Part shown: positions 15,367 to 25,369 of the stretch, piece by piece
Numbering within the stretch: position 1 is the stretch's first letter
How the letters are laid out: every line of letters begins with the position of its first letter
Origin: Streptomyces deccanensis
Lineage (GTDB): Bacteria; Actinomycetota; Actinomycetes; Streptomycetales; Streptomycetaceae
Assembly (NCBI RefSeq): GCF_022385335.1
Contig: NZ_CP092431.1
Coordinates: forward strand, 5,952,001-6,016,000
Direction of reading: 5' to 3'
DNA: 64,000 nt
The notes under the pieces: model-generated
What the model was told of the DNA's origin: nothing
The model's input: only the letters and a program-made list of their open reading frames with translations
The model's database searches: none
Made by a program: the position numbers and the translations under genes

Positions 15367-17019
15367 GTGGTCGTGCGGGAGCCGAAGGTCTGGCGGGCCG
15401 CGAGACCCCGTGTGGTGCGGGTGGTGCACGGCGTGAAACCGGGGATCGCGCGCGTCACACGCGCCGTGCAGCCCGGTGCCGCGCGCGTCGCGCAGGCGGT
15501 GAAACCCGGCGTCGTACGCGTCACGAGCGCCGTCACGGCACGCTCTTCGCAGCTCACGGGGAGAGCGAAGAAACTCACGACCCTCCAGTTCACCGCCGGC
15601 GCGGCCACCCTGGGGCTGGTGTTCTCGGCCGGCGCGGTGGCCGCCGCCGGACCCTGGGACTCCTCCGGTCAGCGTACGGCCGAGCGCGACTGGGCGGCAT
15701 CGCGCGAAGGCCAGGGTGGCGCAGATCACGGACGTAGTTCCGGTACGTCGTCCGGTAGCGCGGCGGGGGCGCCCAAGCCCGCGCCGAGCGCCCCCTCCGT
15801 CCTGGCCGGCCTCGGCGGCGCCTCGGGCGCGGGCTCCACGCCCGATTCCGCCGCCCTGTCGGCCCTCCTGGACCCGATCCTGAACTCCGCCGTCCTGGGC
15901 CCCCGCCGCGCGGCCTCCGTCGTCGACGTCGAGACCGGCGAGCAGCTGTACGCCCAGAACGCGGACGAGGCGCTGACGCCCGCCTCCACCACCAAGATCG
16001 CCACGGCCGCCGCGGCCCTCTCGGCGGTCGGCCCCGACCACCGCGTCAAGACCCGCACGGTGCTGAAGCCCGACTCCGCCGAGGTCGTCCTCGTCGGCGG
16101 CGGCGACCCCACCGTCACCGCCCACGAGGACACGGACGGGTACGCCAGCCTCCGCACCCTCGCCGACGAGACGGCCGCCGCCCTCGACAAGCGTCACCTG
16201 AACGAGATCACCCTCACCCACGACACCTCCCTCTACGAGGGCCCTGAGCAGCACACCATCGGCCCGAACCCCAACCTCGCCCTGGTCGTCCCGCTGATGG
16301 TCGACGAGGCCCGCCTCGACGACTCCTCCAGCGGCCAGGCGGACCGCGACCCGGACCCGGCGGGGGACGCGACCGCCGCGTTCGCGGACCTCCTGGAGGG
16401 CCGGGGCGTCAAGGTGAGGATCGAGGGCTCCACCACGGCCCCGAAGGACGCGAAGGAGCTCGCGGCGATCTCCTCCCCGCCCCTCTCCACCCTGGTCGAG
16501 CGCATGCTCACCCACAGCGACAACGACATCGCCGAGGCCCTCGCCCGCCAGGTCGCGCTCGCGACGGGCGAGCAGCCGAGCTTCGAGGGCGGCGCCGCGG
16601 CCATCAAGAAGGAACTGAAGAAGCTCGAAGTGCCCCTGGAGGGCGTCGAGTTCGCGGACGGCAGCGGCCTCAGCCGGGGCAACGCGCTGACCCCGGCCCT
16701 GCTCACCGCCCTGCTCGCCGAGTCCGCGGCCCCCGACCACCCCGAACTCCGCCCCGTCCTCACCGGCCTCCCGGTCGCCGGTTTCACCGGCACCCTGCGC
16801 GGCCGCTACCCCAGCGACGCCACCGGCACCGGCGTCGTCCGCGCCAAGACCGGCACCCTCAGCAACGTGAACACCCTCGCCGGCACCGTCGTCGACGCCG
16901 ACGGCCGCCTCCTCGCCTTCGCCTTCCTCGCCACGGAGACCCCCCTGGAGAACACAGACCCGGCCAAGAACCTCCTGACCGAAGCCACCTCGACCCTGGC
17001 CACCTGCGGCTGCCGCTGA
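15367..17019 (+). CDS. dacB: D-alanyl-D-alanine carboxypeptidase / endopeptidase (PBP4 type)
   Basis: A 550-aa class C penicillin-binding protein (peptidase S13) trimming D-Ala from peptidoglycan outside the membrane. Active-site motifs are S207-T-T-K210, SDN in LTHSDNDIAEAL, and KTGTL near residue 494. The region 170-545 is the catalytic domain. The N terminus is unusual: before the single membrane anchor (about 72-94) there are three 11-residue repeats, VKPGIARVTRA, VQPGAARVAQA and VKPGVVRVTSA (residues 23-55), basic and amphipathic, on the cytoplasmic side. GTG start after AAAGGGG. A composite terminator element follows. Confidence 0.92.
   Translation: MVVREPKVWRAARPRVVRVVHGVKPGIARVTRAVQPGAARVAQAVKPGVVRVTSAVTARSSQLTGRAKKLTTLQFTAGAATLGLVFSAGAVAAAGPWDSSGQRTAERDWAASREGQGGADHGRSSGTSSGSAAGAPKPAPSAPSVLAGLGGASGAGSTPDSAALSALLDPILNSAVLGPRRAASVVDVETGEQLYAQNADEALTPASTTKIATAAAALSAVGPDHRVKTRTVLKPDSAEVVLVGGGDPTVTAHEDTDGYASLRTLADETAAALDKRHLNEITLTHDTSLYEGPEQHTIGPNPNLALVVPLMVDEARLDDSSSGQADRDPDPAGDATAAFADLLEGRGVKVRIEGSTTAPKDAKELAAISSPPLSTLVERMLTHSDNDIAEALARQVALATGEQPSFEGGAAAIKKELKKLEVPLEGVEFADGSGLSRGNALTPALLTALLAESAAPDHPELRPVLTGLPVAGFTGTLRGRYPSDATGTGVVRAKTGTLSNVNTLAGTVVDADGRLLAFAFLATETPLENTDPAKNLLTEATSTLATCGCR
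15433..15531 (+). repeat. dacB: 33-bp tandem repeats in the dacB 5' end
   Basis: Three diverged 33-bp units encode the 11-residue V(K/Q)PGxxRVxxA repeats of the cytoplasmic tail. Confidence 0.85.
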
Positions 17020-17027
17020 AGCCGGGG

Positions 17028-17080
17028 GAGAAGCAAGGGGCGCAGCCCCTGCTTCTCAGGGGCGCGGGGAACTGCGCGAG
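17028..17080 (+). repeat. Composite hairpin element copy 2 (dacB terminator)
   Basis: The hairpin at 17028-17057 (arms GAGAAGCA / TGCTTCTC around GGGGC/GCCCC, one bulged A) is followed by the GCGCGGGGAACTGCGCG core at 17058-17080, starting 8 bp after the dacB stop. Confidence 0.75.
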
Positions 17081-17168
17081 CAACCACGACCCACCCGCAC
17101 GTGCCCACAGCCCTCAGGCACCCCCCACGGCCTGCCCCAAGCGGCAGCGCTCACGTACGGTTGACAAC

Positions 17169-18293
17169 ATGACTCGTATCGGTGGTGCCGAGATGGTCGA
17201 CTGGAATCTCGCGGTGGCGACCGCGACCCGGCTCGTGCGGCCGGGCCCCGAGGTGAGCCGCGACGAGGCCCGGGCCATCGTCGCCGAGCTCCGCCGGCAC
17301 GCGAAGGCCTCGGAGGAGCACGTCCGGGCCTTCACCCGGATGCTCCCCGACACGGGCGACGACACCCCCGTCCTCGTCGTCGACCGGCCCGGCTGGGTCC
17401 GGGCCAACGTCGCCGGCTTCCGGGAACTGCTGAAGCCGCTGCTCGACAAGATGCAGGAACGTCGCGGCAACACCCCCGGCGGAGCCGTCCTCGGCGCCGT
17501 CGGCGGCAAGGTCACCGGCGTGGAGCTGGGCATGCTCCTGTCCTTCCTGGCCTCCCGGGTCCTCGGCCAGTACGAGACCTTCGCCCCCGCGACCCGCGAA
17601 CTGCCCGCAGGTGAGAACGGCGGCGGCCGACTCCTGCTCGTCGCCCCGAACATCGTGCACGTGGAGCGCGAACTCGACGTGCAGCCCCACGACTTCCGCC
17701 TCTGGGTCTGTCTGCACGAGGAGACGCACCGCACGCAGTTCACGGCCGTCCCCTGGCTGCGGGACCACCTGGAGGGTGAAATCCAGTCGTTCCTGGGGGA
17801 GACCGAGGTCGACCCCTCGACCTTCCTGGAGCGCATCAGGGAGGCCGCCCAGTCACTCGCGGGGGGCCGCCCCGAGGGCGAGGTCGGCGACGACGGTCAC
17901 TCGATCGTGGAGTTGGTGCAGACCCCCGCCCAGCGCGAGATCCTCGGCCGGCTCACCGCCGTCATGTCCCTGCTGGAGGGCCACGCCGACTTCGTGATGG
18001 ACGGCGTCGGCCCGGCCGTCGTGCCCTCGGTCGCCGAGATCCGCGAGAAGTTCCAGCAGCGCCGCGCCAAGGGCGCCTCCCGCCTCGACCAGGCCCTGCG
18101 CAAGCTGCTCGGCCTCGACGCCAAACTCCGGCAGTACCGGGACGGCGAGCGGTTCGTACGGGCGGTCGTCGAACAGGTCGGCATGGACGGTTTCAACCGG
18201 GTGTGGACCTCCCCGAACACCCTGCCGACCAAGGCGGAGATCGCCAAACCGGCGGACTGGGTCGCGCGGGTGCATCGCAAGGCGGAGTCGTGA
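17169..18293 (+). CDS. Zinc-dependent metalloprotease-like protein, DUF2342
   Basis: A 374-aa protein of the DUF2342 family, sometimes annotated as coenzyme F420 biosynthesis-associated. It contains a zincin-like HEETH (in VCLHEETHRTQF) and a downstream EGHADFVMDG that could supply the third metal ligand. The segment FLASRVLGQYETFAP and the GMDGFNRVWTSP near the C terminus are family-conserved. Biochemical function is not established to my knowledge. It starts at ATG 17169 and lies 191 bp before tilS on the same strand, a conserved actinobacterial neighbourhood (dacB - DUF2342 - tilS - hpt - ftsH). Confidence 0.85.
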   Translation: MTRIGGAEMVDWNLAVATATRLVRPGPEVSRDEARAIVAELRRHAKASEEHVRAFTRMLPDTGDDTPVLVVDRPGWVRANVAGFRELLKPLLDKMQERRGNTPGGAVLGAVGGKVTGVELGMLLSFLASRVLGQYETFAPATRELPAGENGGGRLLLVAPNIVHVERELDVQPHDFRLWVCLHEETHRTQFTAVPWLRDHLEGEIQSFLGETEVDPSTFLERIREAAQSLAGGRPEGEVGDDGHSIVELVQTPAQREILGRLTAVMSLLEGHADFVMDGVGPAVVPSVAEIREKFQQRRAKGASRLDQALRKLLGLDAKLRQYRDGERFVRAVVEQVGMDGFNRVWTSPNTLPTKAEIAKPADWVARVHRKAES

Positions 18294-18484
18294 GCCGCGC
18301 GTGAGCGTGGTGAACGAATCCGGCCGACGGCAGGTGAACGCCCCTCCAATCACCCGTCCGAGGGACCGTGAGCGAGGGGTAGGCGTGCAATGCTCGGGGA
18401 ACGGCCCGTCTCTGTCACCATCTACACACTCTGAGTGACCGAGCTCGGGCTCACCCCCCGACAATTTCATGAAGGGAACCGGAC

Positions 18485-19675
18485 ATGGGTCCCCACCCCG
18501 CGGTCGCGGCGATACGCCTGGCGGTCCGCCGCGTACTCCACGACCTCCTCACCGAACACCACACGAACACCACCCTCCACGCGCCTGCCCACGCGCCTGC
18601 CCACGCGCCCGCCCACGCGCTCCCGGGCGCGCCCGCGGACCCGGGCGCACCACCGGTGCCCACGCCCCCCACGGCCGTACCCCCCGTGGCCGTGCCCGTC
18701 GAGGTCAGGCGTGGCGGTTCCGCGCGCCAGGGCGCCGCACGCGCGGGCTCCGGCGCGCACGAGCAGCCGCTCGTGCTCGTGGCGTGCTCCGGCGGCGCCG
18801 ACTCCATGGCGCTCGCCTCCGCCCTCGCCTTCGAGGCACCCAAGCTCGGCGTCCGCGCCGGCGGCATCACCGTCGACCACGGTCTGCAGCCCGGCTCCGA
18901 CCTGCGCGCCGAGGAAGTCGCCCTGCGCCTGCGGGAACTCGGCCTCGACCCGGTCGAGTCCGTCGCCGTCACCGTCGGCCGCGACGGCGGCCCCGAGGCC
19001 GCCGCCCGCGACGCCCGCTACGCCGCCCTGGACGCCGCGCTGGAACGCCACGGCGCCACCGCCGTCCTCCTCGGCCACACCCGCGACGACCAGGCCGAGA
19101 CCGTCCTCCTCGGGCTGGCCCGCGGCTCCGGCATCCGCTCCCTGTCCGGGATGGCCGCGGTCTCGGGGGCCGACGGCCGCTACCGGCGCCCCTTCCTCCA
19201 GCTCGACCGGCAGACCGCCCGCAAGGCCTGCATGGTCCAGTCGCTGCCCGTCTGGGACGACCCGCACAACGCCGACCCCGCCTACACCCGCTCCCGGCTC
19301 CGCCACGAGGGCCTGCCCGCCCTGGAGAAGGCGCTCGGCAAGGGCGTCGTCGAGGCCCTCGCCCGTACGGCCCAGCTCTCCCGGGACGACGCCGACGCCC
19401 TCGACACCTGGGCCCGCCAGGCCGACCCCGCCGTCCGCGACGCCGCGGGCCAGCTGGAGTGCGCCAAGCTCTACGCCCTGCCGCCCGCGGTACGCCGCCG
19501 GATCCTGCGCCGGGCCGCCATCGAGGCCGGAGCCCCGGCGGGTTCCCTCTTCGCCCGGCACATCGAGGAGATCGACCGTCTCATCACCGGCTGGCGCGGT
19601 CAGGGAGCCATCAATCTCCCCGGCCGGGTCGTCGCCCGGCGGCAGGGTGGCAGACTGGTGATTCGGCAAGGCTGA
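18485..19675 (+). CDS. tilS: tRNA(Ile)-lysidine synthase
   Basis: A 396-aa ATP pyrophosphatase-family enzyme that converts C34 of the CAU-anticodon isoleucine tRNA to lysidine, so that it reads AUA codons. The PP-loop is SGGADSMAL (about residue 102-110), followed by VDHGLQPGS and the [21 protein letters not shown] motif. A poorly conserved Ala/Pro/His-rich insert (about 30-85) separates the first helix from the PP-loop and includes three HAPA units from a 12-bp repeat (18577-18612). ATG start after GAAGGGAA. hpt follows after a small hairpin. Confidence 0.93.
   Translation: MGPHPAVAAIRLAVRRVLHDLLTEHHTNTTLHAPAHAPAHAPAHALPGAPADPGAPPVPTPPTAVPPVAVPVEVRRGGSARQGAARAGSGAHEQPLVLVACSGGADSMALASALAFEAPKLGVRAGGITVDHGLQPGSDLRAEEVALRLRELGLDPVESVAVTVGRDGGPEAAARDARYAALDAALERHGATAVLLGHTRDDQAETVLLGLARGSGIRSLSGMAAVSGADGRYRRPFLQLDRQTARKACMVQSLPVWDDPHNADPAYTRSRLRHEGLPALEKALGKGVVEALARTAQLSRDDADALDTWARQADPAVRDAAGQLECAKLYALPPAVRRRILRRAAIEAGAPAGSLFARHIEEIDRLITGWRGQGAINLPGRVVARRQGGRLVIRQG
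18577..18612 (+). repeat. tilS: 12-bp tandem repeat in tilS
   Basis: Three copies of CCACGCGCCTGC (last copy one mismatch) encode HAPA units in a non-conserved N-terminal insert. Confidence 0.9.
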
Positions 19676-19689
19676 ATCCGGACGCCGAC

Positions 19690-19710
19690 GGGGCCCGCGC
19701 GACGGGCCCC
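19690..19710 (+). terminator. Short hairpin between tilS and hpt
   Basis: Perfect 8-bp stem GGGGCCCG / CGGGCCCC with a 5-nt loop, 14 bp after the tilS stop. It may attenuate rather than separate the two genes. Confidence 0.5.
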
Positions 19711-19766
19711 TGGCCCCCCGCACGCGACGCGGGCGTCCGGGAGCGGCCCTGGGACGACCGAAAGTG

Positions 19767-20327
19767 ATGCGGGTGGACGCGAAAGACATGGGCACCGACC
19801 TCAAAGAGGTGCTCATCACCAAGGAAGAGATCGACGCGAAGCTGGCCGAGCTGGCCGCGAAGATCGACACGGAGTACGCGGGCAAGGACCTGCTGATCGT
19901 CGGTGTCCTCAAGGGCGCGGTGATGGTCATGGCGGACCTGGCCCGGGCCCTGTCCACCCCGGTCACCATGGACTGGATGGCTGTGTCCTCCTACGGCGCG
20001 GGCACCCAGTCCTCGGGTGTGGTGCGGATCCTCAAGGACCTCGACACCGACATCAAGGGCAAGCACGTCCTGATCGTCGAGGACATCATCGACTCGGGTC
20101 TCACCCTGTCCTGGCTGATCTCCAACCTCGGCTCCCGCGAGCCCGAGTCCCTGAAGATCTGCACGCTGCTGCGCAAGCCCGACGCCGCCAAGGTCGCCAT
20201 CGACGTGGAGTGGGTCGGCTTCGACATCCCCAACGAGTTCGTCGTGGGCTACGGCCTCGACTACGCCGAGAAGTACCGCAACCTCCCGTTCGTCGGTACG
20301 CTCGCGCCCCACGTCTACGGCGGCTGA
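19767..20327 (+). CDS. hpt: Hypoxanthine phosphoribosyltransferase
   Basis: A 186-aa purine-salvage enzyme joining hypoxanthine or guanine to PRPP to give IMP or GMP. The PRPP loop is [15 protein letters not shown] (about 107-121), the catalytic flexible-loop [11 protein letters not shown] is at about 71-81, and [15 protein letters not shown] is the conserved C-terminal motif. ATG at 19767; GTG at 19764 is adjacent and equally possible. The order tilS-hpt-ftsH is conserved in many bacteria. Confidence 0.95.
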   Translation: MRVDAKDMGTDLKEVLITKEEIDAKLAELAAKIDTEYAGKDLLIVGVLKGAVMVMADLARALSTPVTMDWMAVSSYGAGTQSSGVVRILKDLDTDIKGKHVLIVEDIIDSGLTLSWLISNLGSREPESLKICTLLRKPDAAKVAIDVEWVGFDIPNEFVVGYGLDYAEKYRNLPFVGTLAPHVYGG

Positions 20328-20394
20328 ACCAACCCCCGTAAGACGCTCGGGAACCCCAGCGGGTTTCGCGCCGTTGGAGCATGCGAGGACGGTA

Positions 20395-20400
20395 TTGACA
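20395..20400 (+). promoter_or_regulatory. Consensus -35 element upstream of ftsH
   Basis: TTGACA lies about 110 bp upstream of ftsH; no good -10 hexamer was found at 16-18 bp, so the promoter call is tentative. Confidence 0.4.
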
Positions 20401-20506
20401 TCAGTCCGCTGCGGCTTCGTGTGACAAAGCTGGGGTACCGTCCGAAGAACAGTCTTTTATCAAACTCACTATGGCAGGAGGGACGGGGCGGCACCGCTCC
20501 GTATGG

Positions 20507-22522
20507 ATGGACGTGAAGCGATACTTCCGTGGGCCAGTCATGTGGATCGTGCTGGCCGTCCTTGCCGTGGTCGTGTTGATGCAGGTCGTCGGCTCGTCCG
20601 GCGGCTACAAGACGGTGGACACCGGCCAGGTGGTCCAGGCGATCAATGACAACAAGGTCAAAGAAGCCAAGCTGACCACCGGCGAAGAGTCGACCATCAA
20701 GGTTCAGCTCAAGGACGGCCAGAAGATCGAGGGCAGCTCGAAGATCCAGGCGAGCTATATCGGCGACCAGGGCGTCACCCTCGCCAACACCCTGCAGGAC
20801 AAGTTCCAGAACAAGCAGATCCCCGACGGTTACACGGTCTCCCCGACCAAGCAGAACGCTTTCGTCGGCATCCTGCTGTCTCTGCTCCCCTTCGTCCTCA
20901 TCGTGGTCGTCTTCCTGTTCCTGATGAACCAGATGCAGGGCGGCGGCTCCCGGGTCATGAACTTCGGGAAGTCCAAGGCCAAGCTCATCACCAAGGACAC
21001 CCCGAAGACGACGTTCTCCGACGTCGCCGGCGCGGACGAGGCCGTCGAGGAGCTCCACGAGATCAAGGAGTTCCTGCAGGAGCCGGCCAAGTTCCAGGCC
21101 GTCGGCGCCAAGATCCCCAAGGGCGTGCTGCTGTACGGCCCGCCCGGTACGGGCAAGACGCTCCTCGCGCGCGCCGTCGCCGGCGAGGCGGGCGTCCCCT
21201 TCTACTCGATCTCCGGTTCCGACTTCGTCGAGATGTTCGTCGGTGTCGGTGCCTCCCGGGTCCGTGACCTCTTCGAGCAGGCCAAGGCGAACGCCCCGGC
21301 GATCGTCTTCGTCGACGAGATCGACGCGGTCGGCCGTCACCGCGGCGCCGGCCTCGGCGGCGGTCACGACGAGCGCGAGCAGACGCTGAACCAGCTGCTC
21401 GTCGAGATGGACGGCTTCGACGTCAAGGGCGGTGTGATCCTCATCGCCGCGACGAACCGCCCGGACATCCTCGACCCGGCCCTCCTGCGCCCCGGCCGTT
21501 TCGACCGCCAGATCGCGGTCGACCGCCCGGACATGCAGGGCCGTCTGGAGATCCTCAAGGTCCACCAGAAGGGCAAGCCGGTCGCGCCCGACGTCGACCT
21601 GGGCGCCGTCGCCCGCCGCACCCCCGGAATGACGGGTGCCGATCTCTCCAACGTCCTGAACGAGGCCGCGCTCCTCACGGCCCGCAGCGACAAGAAGCTG
21701 ATCGACAACCACATGCTGGACGAGGCGATCGACCGTGTGGTCGCGGGCCCGCAGAAGCGGACCCGGATCATGTCGGACAAGGAGAAGAAGATCACCGCGT
21801 ACCACGAGGGCGGACACGCCCTGGTCGCGGCGGCCTCACCGAACTCCGACCCGGTCCACAAGATCACGATCTTGTCGAGAGGCCGTGCCCTCGGCTACAC
21901 GATGGTCCTGCCGGACGAGGACAAGTACTCGACCACCCGCAACGAGATGCTCGACCAGCTCGGGTACATGATGGGTGGCCGCGCCGCCGAGGAACTGGTC
22001 TTCCACGACCCGACCACGGGTGCCTCGAACGACATCGAGAAGGCCACCAACCTGGCCCGGGCGATGGTCACGCAGTACGGCATGACCGAGCGTCTCGGCG
22101 CCATCAAGTTCGGCGGCGACAACAGCGAGCCGTTCCTCGGACGTGAGATGGCTCACCAGCGCGACTACTCGGAAGAGGTCGCCGCGCTGGTGGACGAGGA
22201 AGTCAAGAAGCTCATCGAGAACGCGCACAACGAGGCCTGGGAGATCCTGGTCGAGAACCGCGACGTCCTCGACAACCTCGTGCTGCAGCTGCTGGAGAAG
22301 GAGACGCTGGGCAAGGAGGAGATCGCCGAGATCTTCGCCCCCATCGTCAAGCGTCCGCCCCGGCCCGCCTGGACCGGCTCCTCCCGCCGCACCCCGTCCA
22401 CCCGTCCGCCGGTGCTCTCCCCCAAGGAGCTCGCACTGACGAACGGCGCCAACGGCGCGGCTCCCGCGATCACCACCAAGGCGCCCGCCGAGGCGACCCC
22501 GGAGGAGAGCCCGGAGAGCTGA
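20507..22522 (+). CDS. ftsH: ATP-dependent zinc metalloprotease FtsH
   Basis: A 671-aa membrane-anchored AAA protease that degrades misfolded membrane proteins and selected regulators. Membrane segments are at about 12-28 and 118-140. Walker A is GPPGTGKT (211-218), Walker B FVDEID (268-273), the SRH region [20 protein letters not shown], and the zinc site H433EGGH437. The C-terminal about 60 residues form a Pro/Ser/Ala-rich tail. ATG at 20507 ([10 protein letters not shown]) is chosen from memory of homologues although its ribosome site is weak; ATG at 20471 would add 12 residues. Two hairpins follow the stop. Confidence 0.95.
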   Translation: MDVKRYFRGPVMWIVLAVLAVVVLMQVVGSSGGYKTVDTGQVVQAINDNKVKEAKLTTGEESTIKVQLKDGQKIEGSSKIQASYIGDQGVTLANTLQDKFQNKQIPDGYTVSPTKQNAFVGILLSLLPFVLIVVVFLFLMNQMQGGGSRVMNFGKSKAKLITKDTPKTTFSDVAGADEAVEELHEIKEFLQEPAKFQAVGAKIPKGVLLYGPPGTGKTLLARAVAGEAGVPFYSISGSDFVEMFVGVGASRVRDLFEQAKANAPAIVFVDEIDAVGRHRGAGLGGGHDEREQTLNQLLVEMDGFDVKGGVILIAATNRPDILDPALLRPGRFDRQIAVDRPDMQGRLEILKVHQKGKPVAPDVDLGAVARRTPGMTGADLSNVLNEAALLTARSDKKLIDNHMLDEAIDRVVAGPQKRTRIMSDKEKKITAYHEGGHALVAAASPNSDPVHKITILSRGRALGYTMVLPDEDKYSTTRNEMLDQLGYMMGGRAAEELVFHDPTTGASNDIEKATNLARAMVTQYGMTERLGAIKFGGDNSEPFLGREMAHQRDYSEEVAALVDEEVKKLIENAHNEAWEILVENRDVLDNLVLQLLEKETLGKEEIAEIFAPIVKRPPRPAWTGSSRRTPSTRPPVLSPKELALTNGANGAAPAITTKAPAEATPEESPES

Positions 22523-22544
22523 CGCCACCGACGAGAACCGGCCA

Positions 22545-22566
22545 CCGGGAGCCCCTCGGCTCCCGG
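22545..22566 (+). terminator. First hairpin after ftsH
   Basis: Perfect 9-bp stem CCGGGAGCC / GGCTCCCGG with a 4-nt loop, 22 bp after the stop. Confidence 0.6.
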
Positions 22567-22597
22567 CCCGGTCCGCCTCGTCAGGCCCGGAATGATT

Positions 22598-22637
22598 GCC
22601 GCGCCCCCCTGGTTCTAGCCTGGGGGGCGCGGCATTT
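22598..22637 (+). terminator. Second hairpin after ftsH
   Basis: Perfect 12-bp stem GCCGCGCCCCCC / GGGGGGCGCGGC with a 12-nt loop, followed by ATTTTC. This is one of the few hairpins here with a U-run, and is likely the main ftsH terminator. Confidence 0.8.
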
Positions 22638-22722
22638 TCGTATGGCCGAAAGAGGGCCGCAAGAAGGCCGAGGACGAGACGCGTCATCCGTACGTGTCAC
22701 AGGCTCAGGAGCGAGGCACGAC

Positions 22723-23328
22723 ATGACCGACCCCGTGACGCTGGACGGCGAGGGCACCATCGGCGAGTTCGACGAGAAGCGCGCCGAGAACGCCATCCGC
22801 GAACTGTTGATCGCCGTCGGCGAGGATCCCGACCGGGAGGGCCTCCGGGAGACGCCGGGGCGGGTGGCGCGTGCGTACAAGGAGATCTTCGCGGGGCTGT
22901 GGCAGCAGCCGGAGGACGTGCTGACCACCACGTTCGACCTCGGTCACGACGAGATGGTGCTGGTCAAGGACATCGAGGTGTACAGCACCTGCGAGCATCA
23001 CCTGGTCCCGTTCCGGGGTGTCGCCCATGTCGGCTACATCCCGTCCACCAGCGGCAAGATCACCGGGCTGTCGAAGCTGGCGCGGCTCGTGGACGTCTAC
23101 GCCAGACGCCCGCAGGTGCAGGAGCGGATGACGACGCAGATCGCCGACTCGCTGATGGAGATCCTGGAGCCGCGCGGGGTGATCGTGGTCGTGGAGTGCG
23201 AGCACATGTGCATGTCGATGCGGGGCATCCGCAAGCCGGGCGCGAAGACCATAACGTCGGCGGTGCGCGGTCAGCTCAGGGACGCGGCGACCCGCAACGA
23301 GGCGATGAGCCTCATCATGGCCCACTGA
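22723..23328 (+). CDS. folE: GTP cyclohydrolase I
   Basis: A 201-aa enzyme converting GTP to 7,8-dihydroneopterin triphosphate, the first step of folate synthesis. The zinc and active-site motifs are intact: [20 protein letters not shown] and [15 protein letters not shown] (zinc ligands Cys, His, Cys), with RPQVQERMT and NEAMSLI at the C terminus. ATG at 22723 follows AGGAG; an upstream ATG at 22642 lacks a site. It heads the folate cluster folE-folP-SnoaL-like-folB-folK. Confidence 0.96.
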   Translation: MTDPVTLDGEGTIGEFDEKRAENAIRELLIAVGEDPDREGLRETPGRVARAYKEIFAGLWQQPEDVLTTTFDLGHDEMVLVKDIEVYSTCEHHLVPFRGVAHVGYIPSTSGKITGLSKLARLVDVYARRPQVQERMTTQIADSLMEILEPRGVIVVVECEHMCMSMRGIRKPGAKTITSAVRGQLRDAATRNEAMSLIMAH

Positions 23329-23388
23329 CCCTCCCCCAGTCCCGGGAGCGGAGGACCGCGGCCGCTGCCGGGGGCCTAGGCTTGACGC

Positions 23389-24255
23389 ATGAGCAAGCAG
23401 AACCGGCGTGGGCGCGTGGCCGGAATGCCCGGGTGGGACCGCTGCGCGGTCATGGGTGTCGTCAACGTCACCCCGGACTCCTTCTCCGACGGCGGCCACT
23501 TCTTCGACACCACGGCGGCGGTCAAGCACGGCCTGGACATGGTCGGGGAGGGCGCGGACCTGGTGGACGTCGGCGGTGAGTCGACCCGCCCCGGTGCCGC
23601 CCGCGTCGACGAGGCGGAGGAACTGCGTCGGGTCGTCCCGGTCGTCCGGGGGCTGGCCTCCGAGGGCGTCACCGTGTCCGTGGACACCATGCGCGCGTCC
23701 GTGGCCGAGCAGGCCCTCGCCGCCGGTGCGGCCCTCGTCAACGACGTCAGCGGCGGACTGGCCGATCCCGCGATGATCCCGGTCGTCGCCGACGCGGGCG
23801 CCCCCTTCGTGGTGATGCACTGGCGCGGCTTCCTGGAGGGCGGCAACGTCAAGGGCGTCTACGAGGACGTCGTCGCCGAGGTGCTCCAGGAACTGCGCGC
23901 GCGTGTGGAGGCCGTGCTGGAGGGCGGTGTCGCGGCGGACCGGATCGTCGTCGATCCGGGCCTGGGCTTCTCCAAGGACGCCGAGCACGACCTCGCCCTC
24001 CTCGCGCACCTCGACCGGCTGCACGGGCTCGGCCACCCCCTGCTGGTCGCCGCCTCCCGCAAGCGGTTCCTCGGGCGGGTGCTGGCGGGCTCCGAGGGGG
24101 CCCCGCCGCCCGCGCGGGAACGGGACGCCGCCACCGCCGCCGTGTCGGCCCTGGCCGCGCAGCAGGGCGCCTGGGCGGTCCGCGTGCACGAGGTCCGCGC
24201 CACTGCCGACGCGGTCCGCGTGACCCGCGCCATCGAAGGGGCCCGGGAGCGGTGA
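23389..24255 (+). CDS. folP: Dihydropteroate synthase
   Basis: A 288-aa enzyme condensing 6-hydroxymethyl-dihydropterin pyrophosphate with p-aminobenzoate; it is the sulfonamide target. Conserved motifs are MGVVNVTPDSFSDGG (about 23-37), DVGGESTRPGA (about 62-72), NDVSGGLAD, VVMHWRG, DPGLGFSKDAEHDL and AASRKRFLG. The C terminus LAAQQGAWAVRVHEVRATADAVRV is typical. The last 4 bp overlap the following GTG (GTGA), implying translational coupling with the SnoaL-like gene. Confidence 0.95.
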   Translation: MSKQNRRGRVAGMPGWDRCAVMGVVNVTPDSFSDGGHFFDTTAAVKHGLDMVGEGADLVDVGGESTRPGAARVDEAEELRRVVPVVRGLASEGVTVSVDTMRASVAEQALAAGAALVNDVSGGLADPAMIPVVADAGAPFVVMHWRGFLEGGNVKGVYEDVVAEVLQELRARVEAVLEGGVAADRIVVDPGLGFSKDAEHDLALLAHLDRLHGLGHPLLVAASRKRFLGRVLAGSEGAPPPARERDAATAAVSALAAQQGAWAVRVHEVRATADAVRVTRAIEGARER

Positions 24256-24755
24256 GCGCTCCCCACACCGACGTCGAACAGGTCGAACTCGCCAACCGGG
24301 CCTTCTACGAGGCTCTGGAACAGGGCGACTTCGAGACGCTCTCCTCGCTCTGGCTGGTCCCGGCCGACGTGGGAGTGGACGAGGAGTGGCACGACCCCGC
24401 CGAGACCGGCGTGATCTCCTGCGTCCACCCCGGCTGGCCGGTCCTCACCGGGCGCGGCGAGGTGCTGCGGTCGTACGCGCTGATCATGGCCAACACGGAG
24501 TACATCCAGTTCTTCCTGACCGATGTGCATGTCTCGGTCACCGGGGACACCGCGCTCGTCACCTGCACCGAGAACATTCTCAGCGGGGGACCGGCGCCGG
24601 ACGGCGGTGACGAGCTGGGGCCGCTCGTGGGGCAGCTGGTGGTCGCCACGAATGTGTTCCGTCGCACATCCGACGGCTGGAAGCTCTGGTCGCACCACGG
24701 GTCCCCGGTCCTGACGGAATCCGACGACGACGAGGGCGAGGAGTCACCTTCCTGA
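24252..24755 (+). CDS. SnoaL/NTF2-like domain protein in the folate cluster
   Basis: A 167-aa protein with an NTF2-like fold: ELANRAFYEALEQGDFETLSSLW near the start, a central GRGEVLRSYALIMANT, and the terminal strand VVATNVFRRTSDGWKLWSHHGSPV. Such domains bind small ligands or act as subunits; no catalytic residue assignment is possible. The C terminus is highly acidic (DDDEGEE). It overlaps the folP stop by 4 bp and is followed by 254 bp before folB. A role in folate or pterin metabolism is inferred only from position. Confidence 0.8.
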   Translation: MSAPHTDVEQVELANRAFYEALEQGDFETLSSLWLVPADVGVDEEWHDPAETGVISCVHPGWPVLTGRGEVLRSYALIMANTEYIQFFLTDVHVSVTGDTALVTCTENILSGGPAPDGGDELGPLVGQLVVATNVFRRTSDGWKLWSHHGSPVLTESDDDEGEESPS

Positions 24756-25009
24756 GTGGGCGGGCGGTCTGTGGGGCCCAAGGGGTGATTGGGGACACGG
24801 GTGCGCGGGTAGGGGCGGCTTCCGACCCGTGAGCCGCGGCGTTCCCTGGGGAAACGCTCGATGAACCCTGTCCGTACGGAAGTGGAATCGAGCCTTCCGT
24901 CGGTGAGTACTGTCAGTGCCCGCAGGTAGATTCGAAGGTGGCCGGCGTGCCGACCGTGCTCGGACACGGAGGACGTCGGCCGTTCCCGACGACTGCAGGA
25001 GTGATTCGC
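24756..25009 (+). promoter_or_regulatory. Spacer upstream of folB
   Basis: A 254-bp gap inside the folate cluster, likely carrying a separate folB-folK promoter. GAGTACTGTC around 24905 is a possible element, but no hexamer pair is convincing. Confidence 0.25.
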
Positions 25010-25369
25010 GTGGATCGTGTCGCGCTGCGCGGCCTCAGGGCCCGTGGGTACCACGGGGTGTTCCCGGGCGAACGCGAGGAGGGCCAGACCTTCGTCGTGG
25101 ACCTCACGCTCGGGCTGGACACCCGGCCGGCCGCGGCCGACGACGACCTGGCGAAGACCGTGCACTACGGGATCGTGGCGGAGGAGGTCGTCGCCATCGT
25201 CGCCGGCGAGCCGGTGAATCTCATCGAGACGCTCGCCGAGCGCATCGCGCAGGCCTGTCTGCGGCATGAGGTGGTCCAGGAGGTCGAGGTCACCGTCCAC
25301 AAGCCGAACGCGCCGATCACGGTCCCCTTCGACGACACGACCGTCACCATCACCCGGAGCCGAGTATGA
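25010..25369 (+). CDS. folB: Dihydroneopterin aldolase
   Basis: A 119-aa enzyme cleaving 7,8-dihydroneopterin to 6-hydroxymethyl-7,8-dihydropterin and glycolaldehyde. Key elements are the substrate-binding GYHGVFPGEREEGQTFVVD, the Glu in NLIETLAERIA, and the catalytic Lys in VTVHKPNAPI. The GTG at 25010 has AGGAG eight bases upstream; an in-frame GTG at 25001 abuts that site and is unlikely. It overlaps folK by ATGA. Confidence 0.95.
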   Translation: MDRVALRGLRARGYHGVFPGEREEGQTFVVDLTLGLDTRPAAADDDLAKTVHYGIVAEEVVAIVAGEPVNLIETLAERIAQACLRHEVVQEVEVTVHKPNAPITVPFDDTTVTITRSRV

